Shown here: positions 17,677 to 27,706 of the stretch, in pieces
Numbering within the stretch: position 1 is the first letter of the stretch
How the letters are laid out: each line of letters begins with the position of its first letter
Assembly (NCBI RefSeq): GCF_024345575.1
Contig: NZ_JAGQBJ010000006.1
Span: 117,955 to 181,954, forward strand
Reading direction: 5' to 3'
Source of the DNA: Cyanobium sp. Morenito 9A2
GTDB lineage: Bacteria > Cyanobacteriota > Cyanobacteriia > PCC-6307 > Cyanobiaceae
Length of the DNA: 64,000 bases
The notes under the pieces: model-generated
The model's database searches: none
What the model was told of the DNA's origin: nothing
Seen by the model: the letters and a program-made list of their open reading frames with translations, nothing else
Translations under genes and position numbers: made by a program

Positions 17677-18408
17677 ATGCAGCGAACTTACCTCGCGACC
17701 TTGGGCCTTGGTGCCCTTCTGGCGGCTGGATCGACACTGGTCCTCACCCCCATCGCCCTGGTGCCGGCGGCCCGGGCCGCCGCTCTGTTCGAGAGCCGGC
17801 CCGTGGAGGTCAGCCGCTTCGCGATCCTGGCCAAGCCCGTGGCCCGCTCCGACTGGAGCCTCATGGTGCTCGAGCAGCTGCGGCCGGCGCCCGCCTGCTG
17901 GCAGCAGCGCTCCGATGGCCTGATCGACGCGGCCCTGACCCGCTTCGACTACAGCGGCATCTGCAGCCGCTACATCGACAGCAACGGCTATTCCCTGCGG
18001 GTGGGTGAGGTGGATTTGTCGAGCCGCTACCGCCTGCAGCTGCGCCAGATGGGACAGGAGCTGCAGCTCCTCGGGTCTTCGCCCGACAGCCGCCAGGACC
18101 TGCTCCTGGGCAGGGGCTCGGTGCTACGCCGGGACCGGGACGGCTTCGCGGCAATCGCCCTGGAACCTGGCTGGCACTTGCGCCGCAGGGTCTACGGCGG
18201 CCAGACCCTCAATCACATCTACTTCGCCAGCGACGCCAACCTTGCCCAGCTCACCAGGGGGGATGCGGCCCCACCCCGGACCCTGCTGACCCGCTCGGAC
18301 TCCCCTGAATCCGATCCAGGGAGCGCGAGCGGCGCAGGACGGAGCCAGAGCCGAGGGGGCTATGGCAGCGGCCCCATCGCCCTGAGGGTGATCCCGTTCC
18401 GGGAGTGA
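17677..18408 (+). CDS. DUF3747 secreted protein
   Basis: 243-residue exported protein of the cyanobacterial DUF3747 family, whose function is unknown. Signal peptide at residues about 1-35 (ending ARAA). The family pattern is plain: an N-terminal [17 protein letters not shown], then [14 protein letters not shown], the [19 protein letters not shown] segment, [16 protein letters not shown], and the closing [19 protein letters not shown]. Two or three Cys (PACW, GICSR) are conserved in position with the family. The C-terminal 45 residues are Ser/Gly-rich. AGGGGAG lies 7-13 bp before the ATG. Divergent from rnhA. Confidence 0.88.
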   Translation: MQRTYLATLGLGALLAAGSTLVLTPIALVPAARAAALFESRPVEVSRFAILAKPVARSDWSLMVLEQLRPAPACWQQRSDGLIDAALTRFDYSGICSRYIDSNGYSLRVGEVDLSSRYRLQLRQMGQELQLLGSSPDSRQDLLLGRGSVLRRDRDGFAAIALEPGWHLRRRVYGGQTLNHIYFASDANLAQLTRGDAAPPRTLLTRSDSPESDPGSASGAGRSQSRGGYGSGPIALRVIPFRE

Positions 18409-18452
18409 GGCCACCGGACCCGAGGACAGTTGCCACAGCGTCCGATTCCCGA

Positions 18453-18481
18453 TCGACACCCCCATCCCCTGCCGTTAAGGT
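18453..18481 (+). promoter_or_regulatory. candidate sigma70-type promoter of the small RNA
   Basis: TCGACA (18453-18458, 5 of 6 with the -35 consensus) is separated by exactly 17 bp from TAAGGT (18476-18481). A transcript would start near 18488, just at the conserved small-RNA motif. Seen by eye only; no competing promoter was scored. Confidence 0.5.
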
Positions 18482-18485
18482 CTGG

Positions 18486-18584
18486 GCTGTGAGGAGTGCA
18501 GAACGCTCTCCCGGGGTCGAAACGAGGACAGACTCCCAGGATCGTTCCAATCTCAGAGCCCTGCCTTTGGCGGGGCTTTTTTTT
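18486..18584 (+). ncRNA. candidate Yfr2-family (Cyano-1) small RNA
   Basis: About 100 nt between a promoter-like pair and a strong intrinsic terminator, with no reading frame. Positions 18488-18497 read TGTGAGGAGT, a perfect complement of ten bases of the ultraconserved Yfr1 single-stranded motif ACUCCUCACAC. It is followed by a GGGGTCGAAACGAGGACAG element resembling the conserved GAAAC loop region of Yfr2-type RNAs. In cyanobacteria the Yfr2 family is abundant and has been proposed to pair with Yfr1. The identification comes from remembered family features, not a covariance-model search; the 5' end is inferred from the promoter. Confidence 0.6.
18557..18584 (+). terminator. intrinsic terminator of the small RNA
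   Basis: Nine-bp stem AGCCCTGCC / GGCGGGGCT (one G-T wobble), a three-base TTT loop, and a run of eight T. It ends the candidate small RNA and could also stop read-through from the DUF3747 gene. Confidence 0.88.
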
Positions 18585-18782
18585 GTCCGTCCGCAGAAGC
18601 GGCGCTCCATGTGGCCAACGATCCCAGCCCGACGCCAGGCCAGGCCCGAGCCAAAGACCCGGCAGGGCTGCGGGCGGGGCGAGTCGCCAAGCCACCCGAC
18701 AGGGCACAGCCCACCCACTGAAACGCCTGCCCCTGCCAAGCCCCCGGCTTGGGTCGGGTTGGGGCCGGCCAGAGCGGCCATG

Positions 18783-18807
18783 AAAAAGCCGGCCCCACAG
18801 GGCCGGC
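18783..18807 (-). terminator. intrinsic terminator of rplJ-rplL
   Basis: On the minus strand, GCCGGCCC - TGTG - GGGCCGGC forms an 8-bp stem followed by five T. It lies about 50 bp after the rplL stop codon. It faces the small-RNA terminator, so both transcripts end between the two genes. Confidence 0.85.
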
Positions 18808-18856
18808 GAAGACAACAGGAAGGATTGACGGGGGCCGGGGCCCCCGTCGGGCCGGA

Positions 18857-19237
18857 TCACTTGATGGTGACCTTGCCGCCGACTTCTTCCACAGCCTTCT
18901 TGATCGCTTCGGCATCGCCCTTGGCGATGCCTTCCTTGATGGGAGTGGGAGCGGCTTCCACCAAGGCCTTGGCTTCGCCCAGGCCGAGGCCAGTGACCTC
19001 GCGGACGGCCTTGAGGACCTTGATCTTGGCGGCAGCATCAAAGCTGTCGAGGATGACGTCGAATTCGGTCTGCTCTTCGACGGGCTCGGCGGCGGCGGCG
19101 GCAGCCACCACCACAGCGCCAGCGGCGGGAGCCGCGGAAACGCCGAAGGCCTCTTCAATCTGCTTAACGAGCTCGGAGGCCTCGAGGAGGGAAAGCTCCT
19201 TGAGCGACTCGAGAATGGTGTCGGTTTTCGGGGACAT
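18857..19237 (-). CDS. rplL: 50S ribosomal protein L7/L12
   Basis: 126-residue acidic stalk protein that binds L10 in dimers and recruits translation factors. N-terminal dimerisation domain (residues about 1-35, [20 protein letters not shown]), Ala-rich flexible hinge (about 36-55), and the C-terminal factor-binding domain with [20 protein letters not shown] and [13 protein letters not shown]. Length and domain order match the family. It lies 89 bp downstream of rplJ, same strand, with an intrinsic terminator after it. Confidence 0.98.
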   Translation of the reverse strand: MSPKTDTILESLKELSLLEASELVKQIEEAFGVSAAPAAGAVVVAAAAAAEPVEEQTEFDVILDSFDAAAKIKVLKAVREVTGLGLGEAKALVEAAPTPIKEGIAKGDAEAIKKAVEEVGGKVTIK

Positions 19238-19326
19238 GGTTAGGGGGGATCAGCAACAGATCTGTTGGGGAACAGGGGGATCGGTCGAACTCTTGGGGGC
19301 TGCTCCGGCAGGGCCGGTGCAGCACA

Positions 19327-19854
19327 TCAGCCCTCGCCTGATTCGGCGTGGGCCTTGAGCGCCCGGGCAAGACCGGCCGGAACCTCGTTGATTCCCATGG
19401 CCACCTTGGTGGCGACGGCGTTGATCGCACCTGCGATCTGCGCCAGAAGCACCTCCTTGGAGGGCAGCTCACCGATGGCCTTGATTTCGGATTGGGACAG
19501 AAGTTTGCCTTCGAAAAGGCCCCCTTTGACTTCCGATTTCTTGGTGTCCTTCTGGAAGGACTGGACGGCCTTGACGGCACCACCGACATCGCCCTTGACC
19601 AGGACGAAGGCATTGGTGCCCGTGAGCAGGGAATCGAGTTCCGACCAGGCGCTGTTGCCATCAATGGCCCGGCGGATCAAGGTGTTTTTGGTCACCTTGC
19701 AAATGCCGTTGCTGGCCTGCAGACGGGTCCGCAGATCAGACATCTCCTTGATGGTCAGGCCCTTGTAATCAAGAACCAGTGCCATGTCGGCCTCACCGAG
19801 GAGCCCTTTGAGCTCTTCGACGATCTGTTGCTTGCTCTCCAGCGTGCGGCCCAT
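19327..19854 (-). CDS. rplJ: 50S ribosomal protein L10
   Basis: 175-residue stalk-base protein that anchors L7/L12 to 23S rRNA. N-terminal RNA-binding part begins [19 protein letters not shown], with [14 protein letters not shown] and [11 protein letters not shown], the conserved L10 core. The C-terminal helix that carries L12 dimers follows near residue 135. Preceded by a predicted autoregulatory L10 leader and followed by rplL. In this window it is separated from its usual partner rplA by two transporter genes. Confidence 0.98.
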   Translation of the reverse strand: MGRTLESKQQIVEELKGLLGEADMALVLDYKGLTIKEMSDLRTRLQASNGICKVTKNTLIRRAIDGNSAWSELDSLLTGTNAFVLVKGDVGGAVKAVQSFQKDTKKSEVKGGLFEGKLLSQSEIKAIGELPSKEVLLAQIAGAINAVATKVAMGINEVPAGLARALKAHAESGEG

Positions 19855-19994
19855 AGGTTTGGAACGGATCGGGGGAACAAGCTGGGACCGCGGCCCAGAG
19901 GCAGCCGCGTCATGCGGCAGCCATACCTCGAGGCCGCGGGACCGGCTGGACCCGGCCCACCGGAGTGCCGGGGGCCGTGGAGAGCAAGATCCTT

Positions 19995-20072
19995 CGCGTT
20001 CACCTCGGCAGGATTTATGAATCCGGCAGCTCCCGCCATGAAGGGGGAACCTGGCTTCACCTGCTGTCTGGG
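19995..20072 (-). promoter_or_regulatory. ribosomal L10 leader (autoregulatory 5' UTR of rplJ)
   Basis: On the minus strand AGACAGCAGGTGA (20069-20057) is followed about 45 bases later by ATCCTGCCGAGGTGAA (20014-19999). The GCAGG/CCTGC complementarity and the CCGAGGTGAA box match the remembered pattern of L10 leaders that bind the L10-L12 complex and repress rplJL. It lies about 145 bp upstream of rplJ and downstream of the ABC transporter ATPase stop. A structure search was not possible; the 290-bp gap otherwise shows GC-rich inverted repeats without a reading frame. Confidence 0.62.
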
Positions 20073-20145
20073 GTCGGGCGCGGGCCCTCCTGGCCGAAGC
20101 CAGTGGATCACCCTACCTCAGCGCTTGCCGGCAGGCTCTCGGGGC

Positions 20146-20901
20146 CTAGCGGCGCCTGAGGAAACTGCGCAACCGCTCGCTGCGGGGGGCGCCGAACACG
20201 GCTTCAGGAGCGCCCTGCTCCTCAATCCGGCCGTTGTTGAAAAACAGCACCCGGCTCGAGACCTCGCGAGCAAATCGCATCTCATGGGTGACCACCAGCA
20301 TGGTCATGCCGCTTTCGGCGAGCAGGCGCATCACCTGCAGCACCTCATCGACCAGCTCCGGATCCAGGGCGCTGGTGGGCTCGTCGAACATCATCACCTC
20401 CGGGTTCATGCACAGACTGCGGGCGATCGCCACCCGCTGCTTCTGACCGCCCGAGAGCTGACCCGGATAGGCGCCGGCCCGCTCGGCCAGGCCGACCTGG
20501 GCGAGGTGGCGCCGGGCCCGGTCGTGGCATTCGGCCAGGGGCAGCCGCAGCACCCGGCGCGGCGGCAGCACCAGGTTCTCCAGCACTGTCAGGTGGGGGA
20601 AGAGGTTGAATTGCTGGAACACCATGCCGACCTGAAGGCGCAGCGCGCGCAGCTGGCGCCAGCCCAGCGGACCGCCGGCGATGTCGCGGCCCAGCACCCG
20701 CAGCTGGCCCCGCTCAAAGTCCTCGAGCCGGTTCAAGCAGCGCAGGAAGGTGCTCTTGCCGCAGCCCGAAGGTCCGATGATCGAGACCACTTCGCCTGCC
20801 TGGACGCGGGTGCTCACGCCGTTGAGCACGGCCTGTTCGCCATAGCTTTTGTGCAGATCAATGCACTGCAGGATGGGTTCTGCAGCTGATGTGGCGATCA
20901 T
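20146..20901 (-). CDS. polar amino-acid ABC transporter ATP-binding protein
   Basis: 251-residue GlnQ/HisP-type ATPase that powers amino-acid import. Walker [10 protein letters not shown] near residue 41, Q-loop [19 protein letters not shown], signature [13 protein letters not shown], Walker [15 protein letters not shown], and H-loop VVTHEM are all present and spaced normally. It is divergent from the fused binding-protein/permease gene, with at most 30 bp between the start codons. It sits on the same strand as rplJ-rplL and immediately upstream of the L10 leader, so read-through into rplJL is possible. The amino-acid specificity is unknown. Confidence 0.95.
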   Translation of the reverse strand: MIATSAAEPILQCIDLHKSYGEQAVLNGVSTRVQAGEVVSIIGPSGCGKSTFLRCLNRLEDFERGQLRVLGRDIAGGPLGWRQLRALRLQVGMVFQQFNLFPHLTVLENLVLPPRRVLRLPLAECHDRARRHLAQVGLAERAGAYPGQLSGGQKQRVAIARSLCMNPEVMMFDEPTSALDPELVDEVLQVMRLLAESGMTMLVVTHEMRFAREVSSRVLFFNNGRIEEQGAPEAVFGAPRSERLRSFLRRR

Positions 20902-20931
20902 CGGGTGTCAGAGGTGCAGGCAGCGCAGGCC

Positions 20932-22485
20932 ATGAGCAGGCGGCCCTGGTTCAGTATCGAGTGCATCGGGCGTCGGCACCGCCGTCTCGTTCGGCTGGCC
21001 GTGGGGCTGCTCCTCGCCGGATGGCTGAGCGCCCTGGCGGCGGGAGCGCTTCCGGGCCGGGCCGCCAGCGCTCCCGCCGCTGCTTCCCCAGGGCTGGGCA
21101 GCCTCTGGAAGGTGGGCACCGATCCCACTTTTCCCCCGTTCGAATTCCGCGACAACGCCACCGGCACGATCCGCGGCTTCGATGTTGATCTGATCGAGGC
21201 GATCGGCCAGCAGGCGGGCCATCCGATCGAACTGGTGGCGCTGCCGTTCGACGGCATCATTCCGGCGCTGCAGGCCCGCAGCATCAACGCCGCGATCAGC
21301 GCCATCACGATCACCGCCGAGCGCGCCCGGGCGATTGAATTCAGCCGCCCCTACTTCGAGGCTGGCCAGGCGATCGTGGTGCGGGACAACGGACCTCAAC
21401 CCTCCAGCCGCGAGCAGCTCAAGGGACTCCGCATCGCCGTGCAGATCGGCACCACCGGGGCCATCGCGGCGGCCGAGGTGCCGGGTGCGCGGGTGATCAA
21501 CTTCGATTCCACCCCGCTGGCCCTGCAGGAGCTTGCCAACGGCAATGCCGATGCCGTGGTGAGTGATGTACCGGCGATTCTGTATGCGACCCGGCAAGCC
21601 CGTCTCACCGGCCTGCGCATCGTTGGCGAGCGCCTCAGCACCGAGCATTACGGCATCGCCCTGCCCGCCGGCTCCCCGATGGAAGCGACGATCAACAGGG
21701 CACTGGGCGACCTGATCGAGAGCGGGCGCTATGCCCGGATCTACCGCCAATGGCTCGGAGCCGAACCGCCGCTGCTGCCGCTGACGGCGCCGGCCTTGCA
21801 GCGGAGCAGCGCGCCGAAGGCGGGGCTGGAGCTGGCGCAACTGGCCCAACACCTGCTCAAGGGCGCCGGCATCACCCTGCTGCTGACGCTGCTGTCGTTC
21901 AGCTTCGGCCTGATCGGCGGCACGGGTCTGGCGATGCTGCTGCAGGCACCGTGGCCCATGGCCCACCGCCTCTGCCGCGTCTACATCGACTTTTTTCGCG
22001 GCACACCGATGCTGGTGCAGCTGTTCCTGATCTATTTCGGGCTGCCGGCGCTGATCCAGAGCCTCAGCATCGCCTTCACGATCGAGCGACTGCCCGCTGC
22101 CGTGATCGCCCTGAGCCTCAACGTGGCCGCCTACCTGGCCGAGGTGCTGCGCAGCGGCATCGAATCGATCGACCGCGGTCAGTGGGAAGCGGCCGATGCC
22201 CTCGGCTTCAGCCCGATCGAGCGGATGGGCTTTGTGATCGCCCCGCAGGCGATCCGGCGCGTGCTGCCCCCGCTGGCCAATGAATTCATCACCCTGATCA
22301 AGGACACCAGCCTGGCGGCCGTGATCGGATTCGACGAACTGTTCCGGCAGGGGCAACTGATGGTGGCCACCACCTACCGGGCGTTTGAGATCTACATCGC
22401 GGTGGCGCTGGTGTATCTGGTGATGACCACCAGCGCCTCCCTGCTGTTCAAGTGGCTGGAGCGGAAGCTCAGCCTTCCTGCTTGA
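20932..22485 (+). CDS. amino-acid ABC transporter: fused substrate-binding protein and permease
   Basis: About 517 residues joining a type 3 periplasmic binding protein (residues about 60-280) to a GlnP-type permease (about 300-515). Signal/anchor helix near residues 20-40. The binding domain begins [14 protein letters not shown] and has [13 protein letters not shown] and [15 protein letters not shown]. The permease has [18 protein letters not shown] and the ATPase-docking EAA loop [15 protein letters not shown]. It pairs with the divergent GlnQ-type ATPase to form an importer. The ATG at 20932 is used; an in-frame GTG at 20905 is possible. Its 3' end overlaps rplA by 17 bp (convergent). Confidence 0.93.
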   Translation: MSRRPWFSIECIGRRHRRLVRLAVGLLLAGWLSALAAGALPGRAASAPAAASPGLGSLWKVGTDPTFPPFEFRDNATGTIRGFDVDLIEAIGQQAGHPIELVALPFDGIIPALQARSINAAISAITITAERARAIEFSRPYFEAGQAIVVRDNGPQPSSREQLKGLRIAVQIGTTGAIAAAEVPGARVINFDSTPLALQELANGNADAVVSDVPAILYATRQARLTGLRIVGERLSTEHYGIALPAGSPMEATINRALGDLIESGRYARIYRQWLGAEPPLLPLTAPALQRSSAPKAGLELAQLAQHLLKGAGITLLLTLLSFSFGLIGGTGLAMLLQAPWPMAHRLCRVYIDFFRGTPMLVQLFLIYFGLPALIQSLSIAFTIERLPAAVIALSLNVAAYLAEVLRSGIESIDRGQWEAADALGFSPIERMGFVIAPQAIRRVLPPLANEFITLIKDTSLAAVIGFDELFRQGQLMVATTYRAFEIYIAVALVYLVMTTSASLLFKWLERKLSLPA

Positions 22486-23176
22486 TGTCCTGCAGGGCGT
22501 TGACGTCCACCTGCACCGAGGGACCCATGGTGGAGCTGAGGTACAGGCTCTTCCAGTAACGCCCCTTGGCACCACTGGGCTTCTGGCGATCGATCGTCTC
22601 CTGCAGGGCCTTGAGGTTCTCCTGCAACTTCTCGACGCTGAAGCTGGCCTTGCCGAAGCGCACGTGCACGATGCCGGTGCGGTCGGCCCGGAATTCCAGC
22701 TTGCCCGCCTTGAACTCGTTGATGGCCGCAGCCAGGTCGGTGGCGACGGTGCCGGCCTTGGGGTTCGGCATCAGGCCCCGGGGGCCGAGCACCCGGCCGA
22801 GCTTGGCCACCTTCGGCATCATGTCCGGGGTGGCGATCAGCAGGTCGAAATCGATCTGGCCGCCGGCGATGGCGTCCACCAGCTCGTCGTCGCCTGCGAG
22901 ATCGGCGCCGGCAGCCTTGGCCTCAGCCACCTTCTCACCGCGGGCGATCACGGCGATGCGAATGGTCTGGCCGGTGCCGTTGGGCAGGGCGACGGTGGTG
23001 CGCAGCTGCTGGTCGGTGTACTTGGGATCGATGCCCAGGCGCGCGTGGGCTTCGATTGTTTCGTCGAACTTGGCCGTGGCGGTGGCCTTCACCAGCGCCA
23101 GCGCCTCCTCGGGGGTGTAGGCGCGGTCTTCGATCTGGCTCTGAAGGGCGGACAGACGCTTGGAAATCTTCGGCAT
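22469..23176 (-). CDS. rplA: 50S ribosomal protein L1
   Basis: 235-residue L1 stalk protein that binds 23S rRNA. I chose the ATG at 23176 because it begins the family N-terminus ([12 protein letters not shown], then [20 protein letters not shown]). Conserved parts: [26 protein letters not shown]-type [32 protein letters not shown], and the terminal [20 protein letters not shown]. Downstream of rplK by 104 bp; the interval contains a GACCGC/GCGGTC inverted repeat. Its stop overlaps the convergent transporter gene, the point where the usual rplA-rplJ junction is broken. Confidence 0.98.
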   Translation of the reverse strand: MPKISKRLSALQSQIEDRAYTPEEALALVKATATAKFDETIEAHARLGIDPKYTDQQLRTTVALPNGTGQTIRIAVIARGEKVAEAKAAGADLAGDDELVDAIAGGQIDFDLLIATPDMMPKVAKLGRVLGPRGLMPNPKAGTVATDLAAAINEFKAGKLEFRADRTGIVHVRFGKASFSVEKLQENLKALQETIDRQKPSGAKGRYWKSLYLSSTMGPSVQVDVNALQDIKQEG

Positions 23177-23280
23177 GGCGGGGAAGTGGGGTGCGAACGA
23201 CCGCTGGGCGGTCTCCCCCGGTGGGGTGGATGGGTGGAACAACGGTGCTGAATCGGTGGCCGGAACCGACCGGTTCGGGC

Positions 23281-23706
23281 TCAGTCGCGGATGGCGACGC
23301 CCATGTTGCGGGCGGTGCCTTCGATGATGCGCTGGGCGGACTCCAGGCTGGAGGTGTTGAGATCGGGCAGCTTGGTGCGGGCAATCTCCTCGAGTTGGGT
23401 GCGGCTGATGGCACCCACCGAACCCTTGGCGGAGGTGGCGGCACCCTTCTCGATGCCGGCCGCCTTGGAGATCAAGACAGAGGCGGGAGGGGTCTTGGTG
23501 ATGAAGGTGAAACTGCGGTCTTCGAAGACCGAAATCTCGACCGGAATCACATAGCCGGCCTTGTCCTGGGTGCGGGCGTTGTACTCCTTGCAAAACGCCA
23601 TGATGTTCACCCCGTGCTGGCCGAGGGCGGGGCCCACGGGCGGTGCGGGGTTGGCTTTGCCGGCATTGAGGGCCAGCTTGATCACGGCTACGACTTTCTT
23701 GGCCAT
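23281..23706 (-). CDS. rplK: 50S ribosomal protein L11
   Basis: 141-residue GTPase-centre protein, exact family length. N-terminal domain with the proline-containing switch [22 protein letters not shown] (quoted in part: [11 protein letters not shown]), [16 protein letters not shown], and C-terminal rRNA-binding domain ending [10 protein letters not shown]. Lies between nusG and rplA in the conserved cyanobacterial order. The 121-bp gap upstream to nusG is GC-rich and can fold, but I cannot name a regulatory element in it. Confidence 0.98.
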   Translation of the reverse strand: MAKKVVAVIKLALNAGKANPAPPVGPALGQHGVNIMAFCKEYNARTQDKAGYVIPVEISVFEDRSFTFITKTPPASVLISKAAGIEKGAATSAKGSVGAISRTQLEEIARTKLPDLNTSSLESAQRIIEGTARNMGVAIRD

Positions 23707-23827
23707 CGGCTGGGCTGGGGGACGGGGACTCCCGGGGGGGACGTCGGGACGGTCTGCGGATCGCCGAAGCCAGGGGCCACGGCGGGCGATGGACGGCCAC
23801 CCTCCGCAGGGAGGCGGCCGCTGGGAC

Positions 23828-24523
23828 TCAGCTCTGTTTGCTGATCTGGGCGAACTCCAGCTCGACCGGGGTTTCCCGGCCGAAGATCGAGAGCAGGGCC
23901 TTGAGCTTGCTGCGCTCGCCGGAGACCTCGATCACCTCGCCCTGGAAGTCCTTGAACGGACCGGCGGTGACGAGGATCTGATCGCCCTCGGTGAGGTCGA
24001 CCTTGACCACGGCCTTCTTCTCGGCGGCCCGCTTGAAGATGCGGTCCACCTCGGTGCGGCTGAGGGGGCGGGGCTTGATGTGACCACGCACCCGGCCCGT
24101 GGCGCGGCGCTCCTCGGCCCCCACGAAATTAATCACGTTGGGGGTGCTGCGCACCGCCATCATCGTGTCCTCATCGAGGACCATGCGCACGAGCACGTAG
24201 CCGGGAAACACCTTTTCTTCGGTGCTCTGGCGGTTGCCATCCTTCTTGATCTTGACGGCCGGGGTCTGGGGAATCTCAATTTCAAGGATGCGGCTGTCGA
24301 CTCCGAGGGTCACGGCCCGCTGCTCCAGGGTGGCCTTGACCTTCTTCTCGCAGCTGGAGGCCACCTGCACGGCATACCAGCGCGCGACGGCCTTCTTGCC
24401 CTCCGACGTGCCGGCAGCGACAGAGGCTTCGCTCAGGTCGATCGCCGGGCCCGGCGCGGCGGCCCCCCCAGGGGTCTCGGCGCCCGAGGTGGGATCAAAG
24501 GTGGCGAGTTCGGCTTCGGACAC
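23828..24523 (-). CDS. nusG: transcription termination/antitermination factor NusG
   Basis: About 231 residues. After an acidic, Ala/Pro-rich N-terminal tail (about 45 residues) comes the NGN domain ([34 protein letters not shown]) and a KOW domain ([16 protein letters not shown]). NusG binds RNA polymerase and couples to Rho or ribosomal S10. I prefer the GTG at 24523 (MSEAELATF), which leaves 49 bp after secE; an ATG at 24604 would overlap secE by 32 bp and add a Pro-rich stretch. Upstream member of the secE-nusG-rplK-rplA operon. Confidence 0.95.
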   Translation of the reverse strand: MSEAELATFDPTSGAETPGGAAAPGPAIDLSEASVAAGTSEGKKAVARWYAVQVASSCEKKVKATLEQRAVTLGVDSRILEIEIPQTPAVKIKKDGNRQSTEEKVFPGYVLVRMVLDEDTMMAVRSTPNVINFVGAEERRATGRVRGHIKPRPLSRTEVDRIFKRAAEKKAVVKVDLTEGDQILVTAGPFKDFQGEVIEVSGERSKLKALLSIFGRETPVELEFAQISKQS

Positions 24524-24572
24524 GGTGTTCAGATCGGGGAGGCGCAGCGGAGGGGGAGCAGCGGGCGGGGGG

Positions 24573-24818
24573 TCAGCGGAAGATCTGCTGGGACCCCCAG
24601 CCAAAGAAGCGATCGACGGCGGCGATGGTGGCCGCCGAGAGGCTGACCATCAAGATCACGGCCACCGACTCGCTGAACAGCTGCTGACGGCTGGGCCAGA
24701 CCACCTTGCGCAACTCCTCGACCGTGGCGGCGGCGAAGCCGCCTGGACCGGTCTTCGCTGCTGGTGCAGCTGGGGCGGCGGTGGTTTCAGCCGTGTCTTC
24801 GGGCGTTTGGAGAGTCAC
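24573..24818 (-). CDS. secE: preprotein translocase subunit SecE
   Basis: 81-residue single-span subunit that clamps SecY. An Ala/Thr-rich N-terminal tail is followed by the conserved amphipathic helix TVEELRKVVWPSRQQLF, then one transmembrane helix (VAVILMVSLSAATIAAVDRFF). Length and topology fit the short SecE form. First gene of the secE-nusG-rplK-rplA run, beginning 47 bp after the ClpB-type gene stop. Confidence 0.97.
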   Translation of the reverse strand: MTLQTPEDTAETTAAPAAPAAKTGPGGFAAATVEELRKVVWPSRQQLFSESVAVILMVSLSAATIAAVDRFFGWGSQQIFR

Positions 24819-24865
24819 AGGCGCTGGCGCACCGGTGCGATCAAACGTACCGGCAAACGATCACC

Positions 24866-27706
24866 CTACCGGACGTCCCCACGGGTCGAAGCCAGGGGGG
24901 TGAAGAGCAGCGGCGCCGCAGGTTCAGGGGCGGCCTGCACGCGCACGCCCCTGGCGCCGCTGAAGGTCTCGGCGAGCAGGGCGGTGGCCAGGGGGTTTTC
25001 GATCTGGCGGCGCAACAGACGTCGCAGCGGCCGAGCGCCGTATTCGGGCTGGTGACCCTGCTCCGCCAGGCGGGCCACCACCGGCTCATCCACCTCAAGC
25101 TCCAACCCCTGGTCCGCCAGCAGCAGCGCCAGCTCCGCCAGTTGCAGGCGCACGATCCGCTGCAGGTCTTCGGGCCGCAGGGGGCGGAAGCGGATCACCT
25201 CGTCGATGCGGTTGAGGAACTCGGGACGGAACTGGCTGGCCAAGGCCTGCTCGACGGCGGCATCGAGCTGGGCCTGGCGCTCGGCATGGTTGTCGCCGCC
25301 GGCGCGGGCGTGCTCAAGGATGGCCCTGCTGGCCAGGTTGCTGGTCATCACCACCACCGTGTGGCGGAAATCGACCGTGCGGCCTTGGGAATCGGTGAGG
25401 CGGCCGTCGTCGAGCACCTGCAGGAGCACGTTGAACACCTCGGGGTGGGCCTTTTCCACCTCATCGAGCAGCAGCACCGCGTAGGGGCGCTGGCGCACGG
25501 CCTCCGTGAGCTGGCCACCCTCCTCATAGCCCACGTAGCCCGGCGGAGCCCCGAGCAGGCGAGCGACGGCATTCCGCTCCATGTACTCGCTCATGTCGAG
25601 ACGCACCAGGGCCTCGGGTTCATCGAAGAGGGCTGCCGCCAGCGCCTTGGCCAGTTCAGTCTTGCCCACCCCGGTGGGGCCGAGGAACAGGAACGAGCCC
25701 ACGGGACGGCGCGGATCCTGCATCCCGGCCCGGGCGCGACGGATCGCGGCCGCCACGGCGGTGACCGCTTCGGGCTGGCCGATCACGCGCTCCCCCAACC
25801 GGTTTTCGAGCTCCAGCAACTTCTGGCGTTCCCCGGCCAGCAGCCGTTGCACGGGGATGCCGGTCCAGCGGGCCACCACATCGGCGATGTCACCCTCCTC
25901 CACCTGCTCCCGCAGCAGCGACTGGCCGGAGCGCTGGTCGTCGAGCATCGCCTGCTCCAGGGCGAGGCGCCGCTGCTGAACCCCATGGAGTTGGTCGTAC
26001 TGCAGCCGGGCCGCCTCCTCGAGATCGCCATCGCGCTCCGCCTCTGCCATGGCGTGACGCAGGTCCTCGTCCTGGTGCTGGAGCTCCCGCAGCTCCGCCA
26101 GCTGCTCCCGTTCCCCCTGCCAGCGTTCCTGCAGGGCCCCCAGGCACTCCTGGGCCTCCCGGCGCTGGTCCTGCAGCACCAGGCGCTCGTCCATCGGTGC
26201 CGATTCCGCCGCCAGCAGGGACAGCTCCACCCGCCGCAGCGCCAGCTCGGCGTCCTCCACCAGCTGGGGTTTGGACGTGACCTCCATCTTGAGCTGGGCG
26301 GCGGCCTCATCGATCAGGTCGATCGCCTTGTCTGGGAGGCAGCGGTCGGCGATATAGCGGGCCGCCAGCCGGGTGGCGGCCACCACCGCCCCATCGCTGA
26401 TCGTGACGCCGTGGTGCAGCTCGTAGCGCTCCTTGAGCCCTCGCAGGATGTCGATGCTCACCTCCAGGCTCGGCTCGCCCACCATCACCTGCTGGAAGCG
26501 GCGGTCGAGGGCGGGATCCTTCTCCACCGTGCGCCGGTAATCGGCGGGGGTGGTGGCGCCGATGCAGCGCAATTCGCCGCGGGCGAGCATCGGCTTGAGC
26601 AGGCTGCCGGCATCGGCGCTGGAGCGGTCGCTGCTGACCACCGTGTGCAGCTCATCGATGAACAGCACCACGCCGGCATCGGGGTCGCTCACCTCCGCCA
26701 GCACACTGCGCAGCCGTTCCTCGAACTGGCCGCGGAACTTGGCGCCGGCGATCAGGGCCCCCAGGTCGAGGCTGATCAGGCGCAGGCCCTTGAGCGAATC
26801 GGGCACCTCACCGGCCACGATCCGCTGGGCCAACAGCTCGGCGATGGCGGTCTTGCCCACCCCGGGCTCGCCGATCAGCACCGGATTGTTCTTGCCCCGA
26901 CGTGAAAGCACCTGGATCAGGCGGCGGATCTCGGCGTCGCGACCGATCACCGGATCGAGCTGACCGGCGCGGGCGGCGGCGGTGAGGTCGCGGCCGAACT
27001 GCTCCAGGGGCGAAGGATCCCGCTCCAGGGTGAGCCCTCCGTCCGGGGGGGCAGCGATGGCGCCAGGGCCGGCCAGCGGGGGCGGGGCGGCTGGCTGGGA
27101 CCGGGACAAGGCCGGGGCGGCGGGGGTCGTGTCGATCCAGTCGTCGTCGTCGCTGCGCTGCTGCTGAGCCCGAGGGCGATGAGGCGCCGCAGGGCCCTTG
27201 GCTTCGTTCCCGGGGGCCGGCACCGGGGAAATCGCGGGGGGGCGCGGGGGCGCCCCAGGCCGCAGCTGCCGCAGCAGCCTCTCCTCACGAAGGCCCTCGG
27301 CGGCGAGCAGCTCGGCCCCCAGCCGAGGCTCCTCCAGCAGCGCCAAGAGCAGATGGGGCCCATCGATCAGGCGCGACCCCCAGCCGCCCCGGCGGCGATC
27401 CGCCGCCTCCAGTAAGTCCTCAAGGGCCTCACCGATGAACAGCTCATCGCCGCCTCCGGTGGGCTGCTCGGCGCAGAAGGCCTCGATGCGATCAAGCACC
27501 TGATCCACATCGATCGGCAACGGGTCCACCCAGCTGGCAAAGCGTGCATCGCTGAACAGCACCTGCAGCAGATGCTCCACGTCAAGCTGGCCGTGGCGCC
27601 AACGGCGGGCCTGGTCCTGGCTGGCCAACAGCAGGTCCCAGGCGGCGTCGCTGAAGCGATCCGGTTCGCTGGTGAGGCTGCCCGGGGGGGAAGGGTCAGA
27701 CCGCAT
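24866..27706 (-). CDS. ClpB-type AAA+ disaggregase with extended N-terminal linker
   Basis: 946-residue Hsp100 ATPase, about 80 longer than standard ClpB. N-terminal Clp repeats (residues about 15-145) are followed by an unusual Pro/Ala/Gln-rich linker of about 85 residues. NBD1 has Walker A GEPGVGKT (about 279) and [10 protein letters not shown]; the coiled-coil middle domain spans about 470-600; NBD2 has [10 protein letters not shown] (about 676), [13 protein letters not shown] and the sensor-2 GARPLRR. NBD2 reads [17 protein letters not shown] and has no ClpP-docking IGF loop, so ClpB rather than ClpC. Its ATG lies 11 bp inside the 3' end of gloA. It resembles the second, divergent ClpB of cyanobacteria, by inference. 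Confidence 0.92.
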   Translation of the reverse strand: MRSDPSPPGSLTSEPDRFSDAAWDLLLASQDQARRWRHGQLDVEHLLQVLFSDARFASWVDPLPIDVDQVLDRIEAFCAEQPTGGGDELFIGEALEDLLEAADRRRGGWGSRLIDGPHLLLALLEEPRLGAELLAAEGLREERLLRQLRPGAPPRPPAISPVPAPGNEAKGPAAPHRPRAQQQRSDDDDWIDTTPAAPALSRSQPAAPPPLAGPGAIAAPPDGGLTLERDPSPLEQFGRDLTAAARAGQLDPVIGRDAEIRRLIQVLSRRGKNNPVLIGEPGVGKTAIAELLAQRIVAGEVPDSLKGLRLISLDLGALIAGAKFRGQFEERLRSVLAEVSDPDAGVVLFIDELHTVVSSDRSSADAGSLLKPMLARGELRCIGATTPADYRRTVEKDPALDRRFQQVMVGEPSLEVSIDILRGLKERYELHHGVTISDGAVVAATRLAARYIADRCLPDKAIDLIDEAAAQLKMEVTSKPQLVEDAELALRRVELSLLAAESAPMDERLVLQDQRREAQECLGALQERWQGEREQLAELRELQHQDEDLRHAMAEAERDGDLEEAARLQYDQLHGVQQRRLALEQAMLDDQRSGQSLLREQVEEGDIADVVARWTGIPVQRLLAGERQKLLELENRLGERVIGQPEAVTAVAAAIRRARAGMQDPRRPVGSFLFLGPTGVGKTELAKALAAALFDEPEALVRLDMSEYMERNAVARLLGAPPGYVGYEEGGQLTEAVRQRPYAVLLLDEVEKAHPEVFNVLLQVLDDGRLTDSQGRTVDFRHTVVVMTSNLASRAILEHARAGGDNHAERQAQLDAAVEQALASQFRPEFLNRIDEVIRFRPLRPEDLQRIVRLQLAELALLLADQGLELEVDEPVVARLAEQGHQPEYGARPLRRLLRRQIENPLATALLAETFSGARGVRVQAAPEPAAPLLFTPLASTRGDVR

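Noticed and set aside
23707..23827. Possible attenuator or riboswitch between nusG and rplK
   Set aside because: GC-rich inverted repeats are expected at this composition, and no known motif or T-tract is seen.
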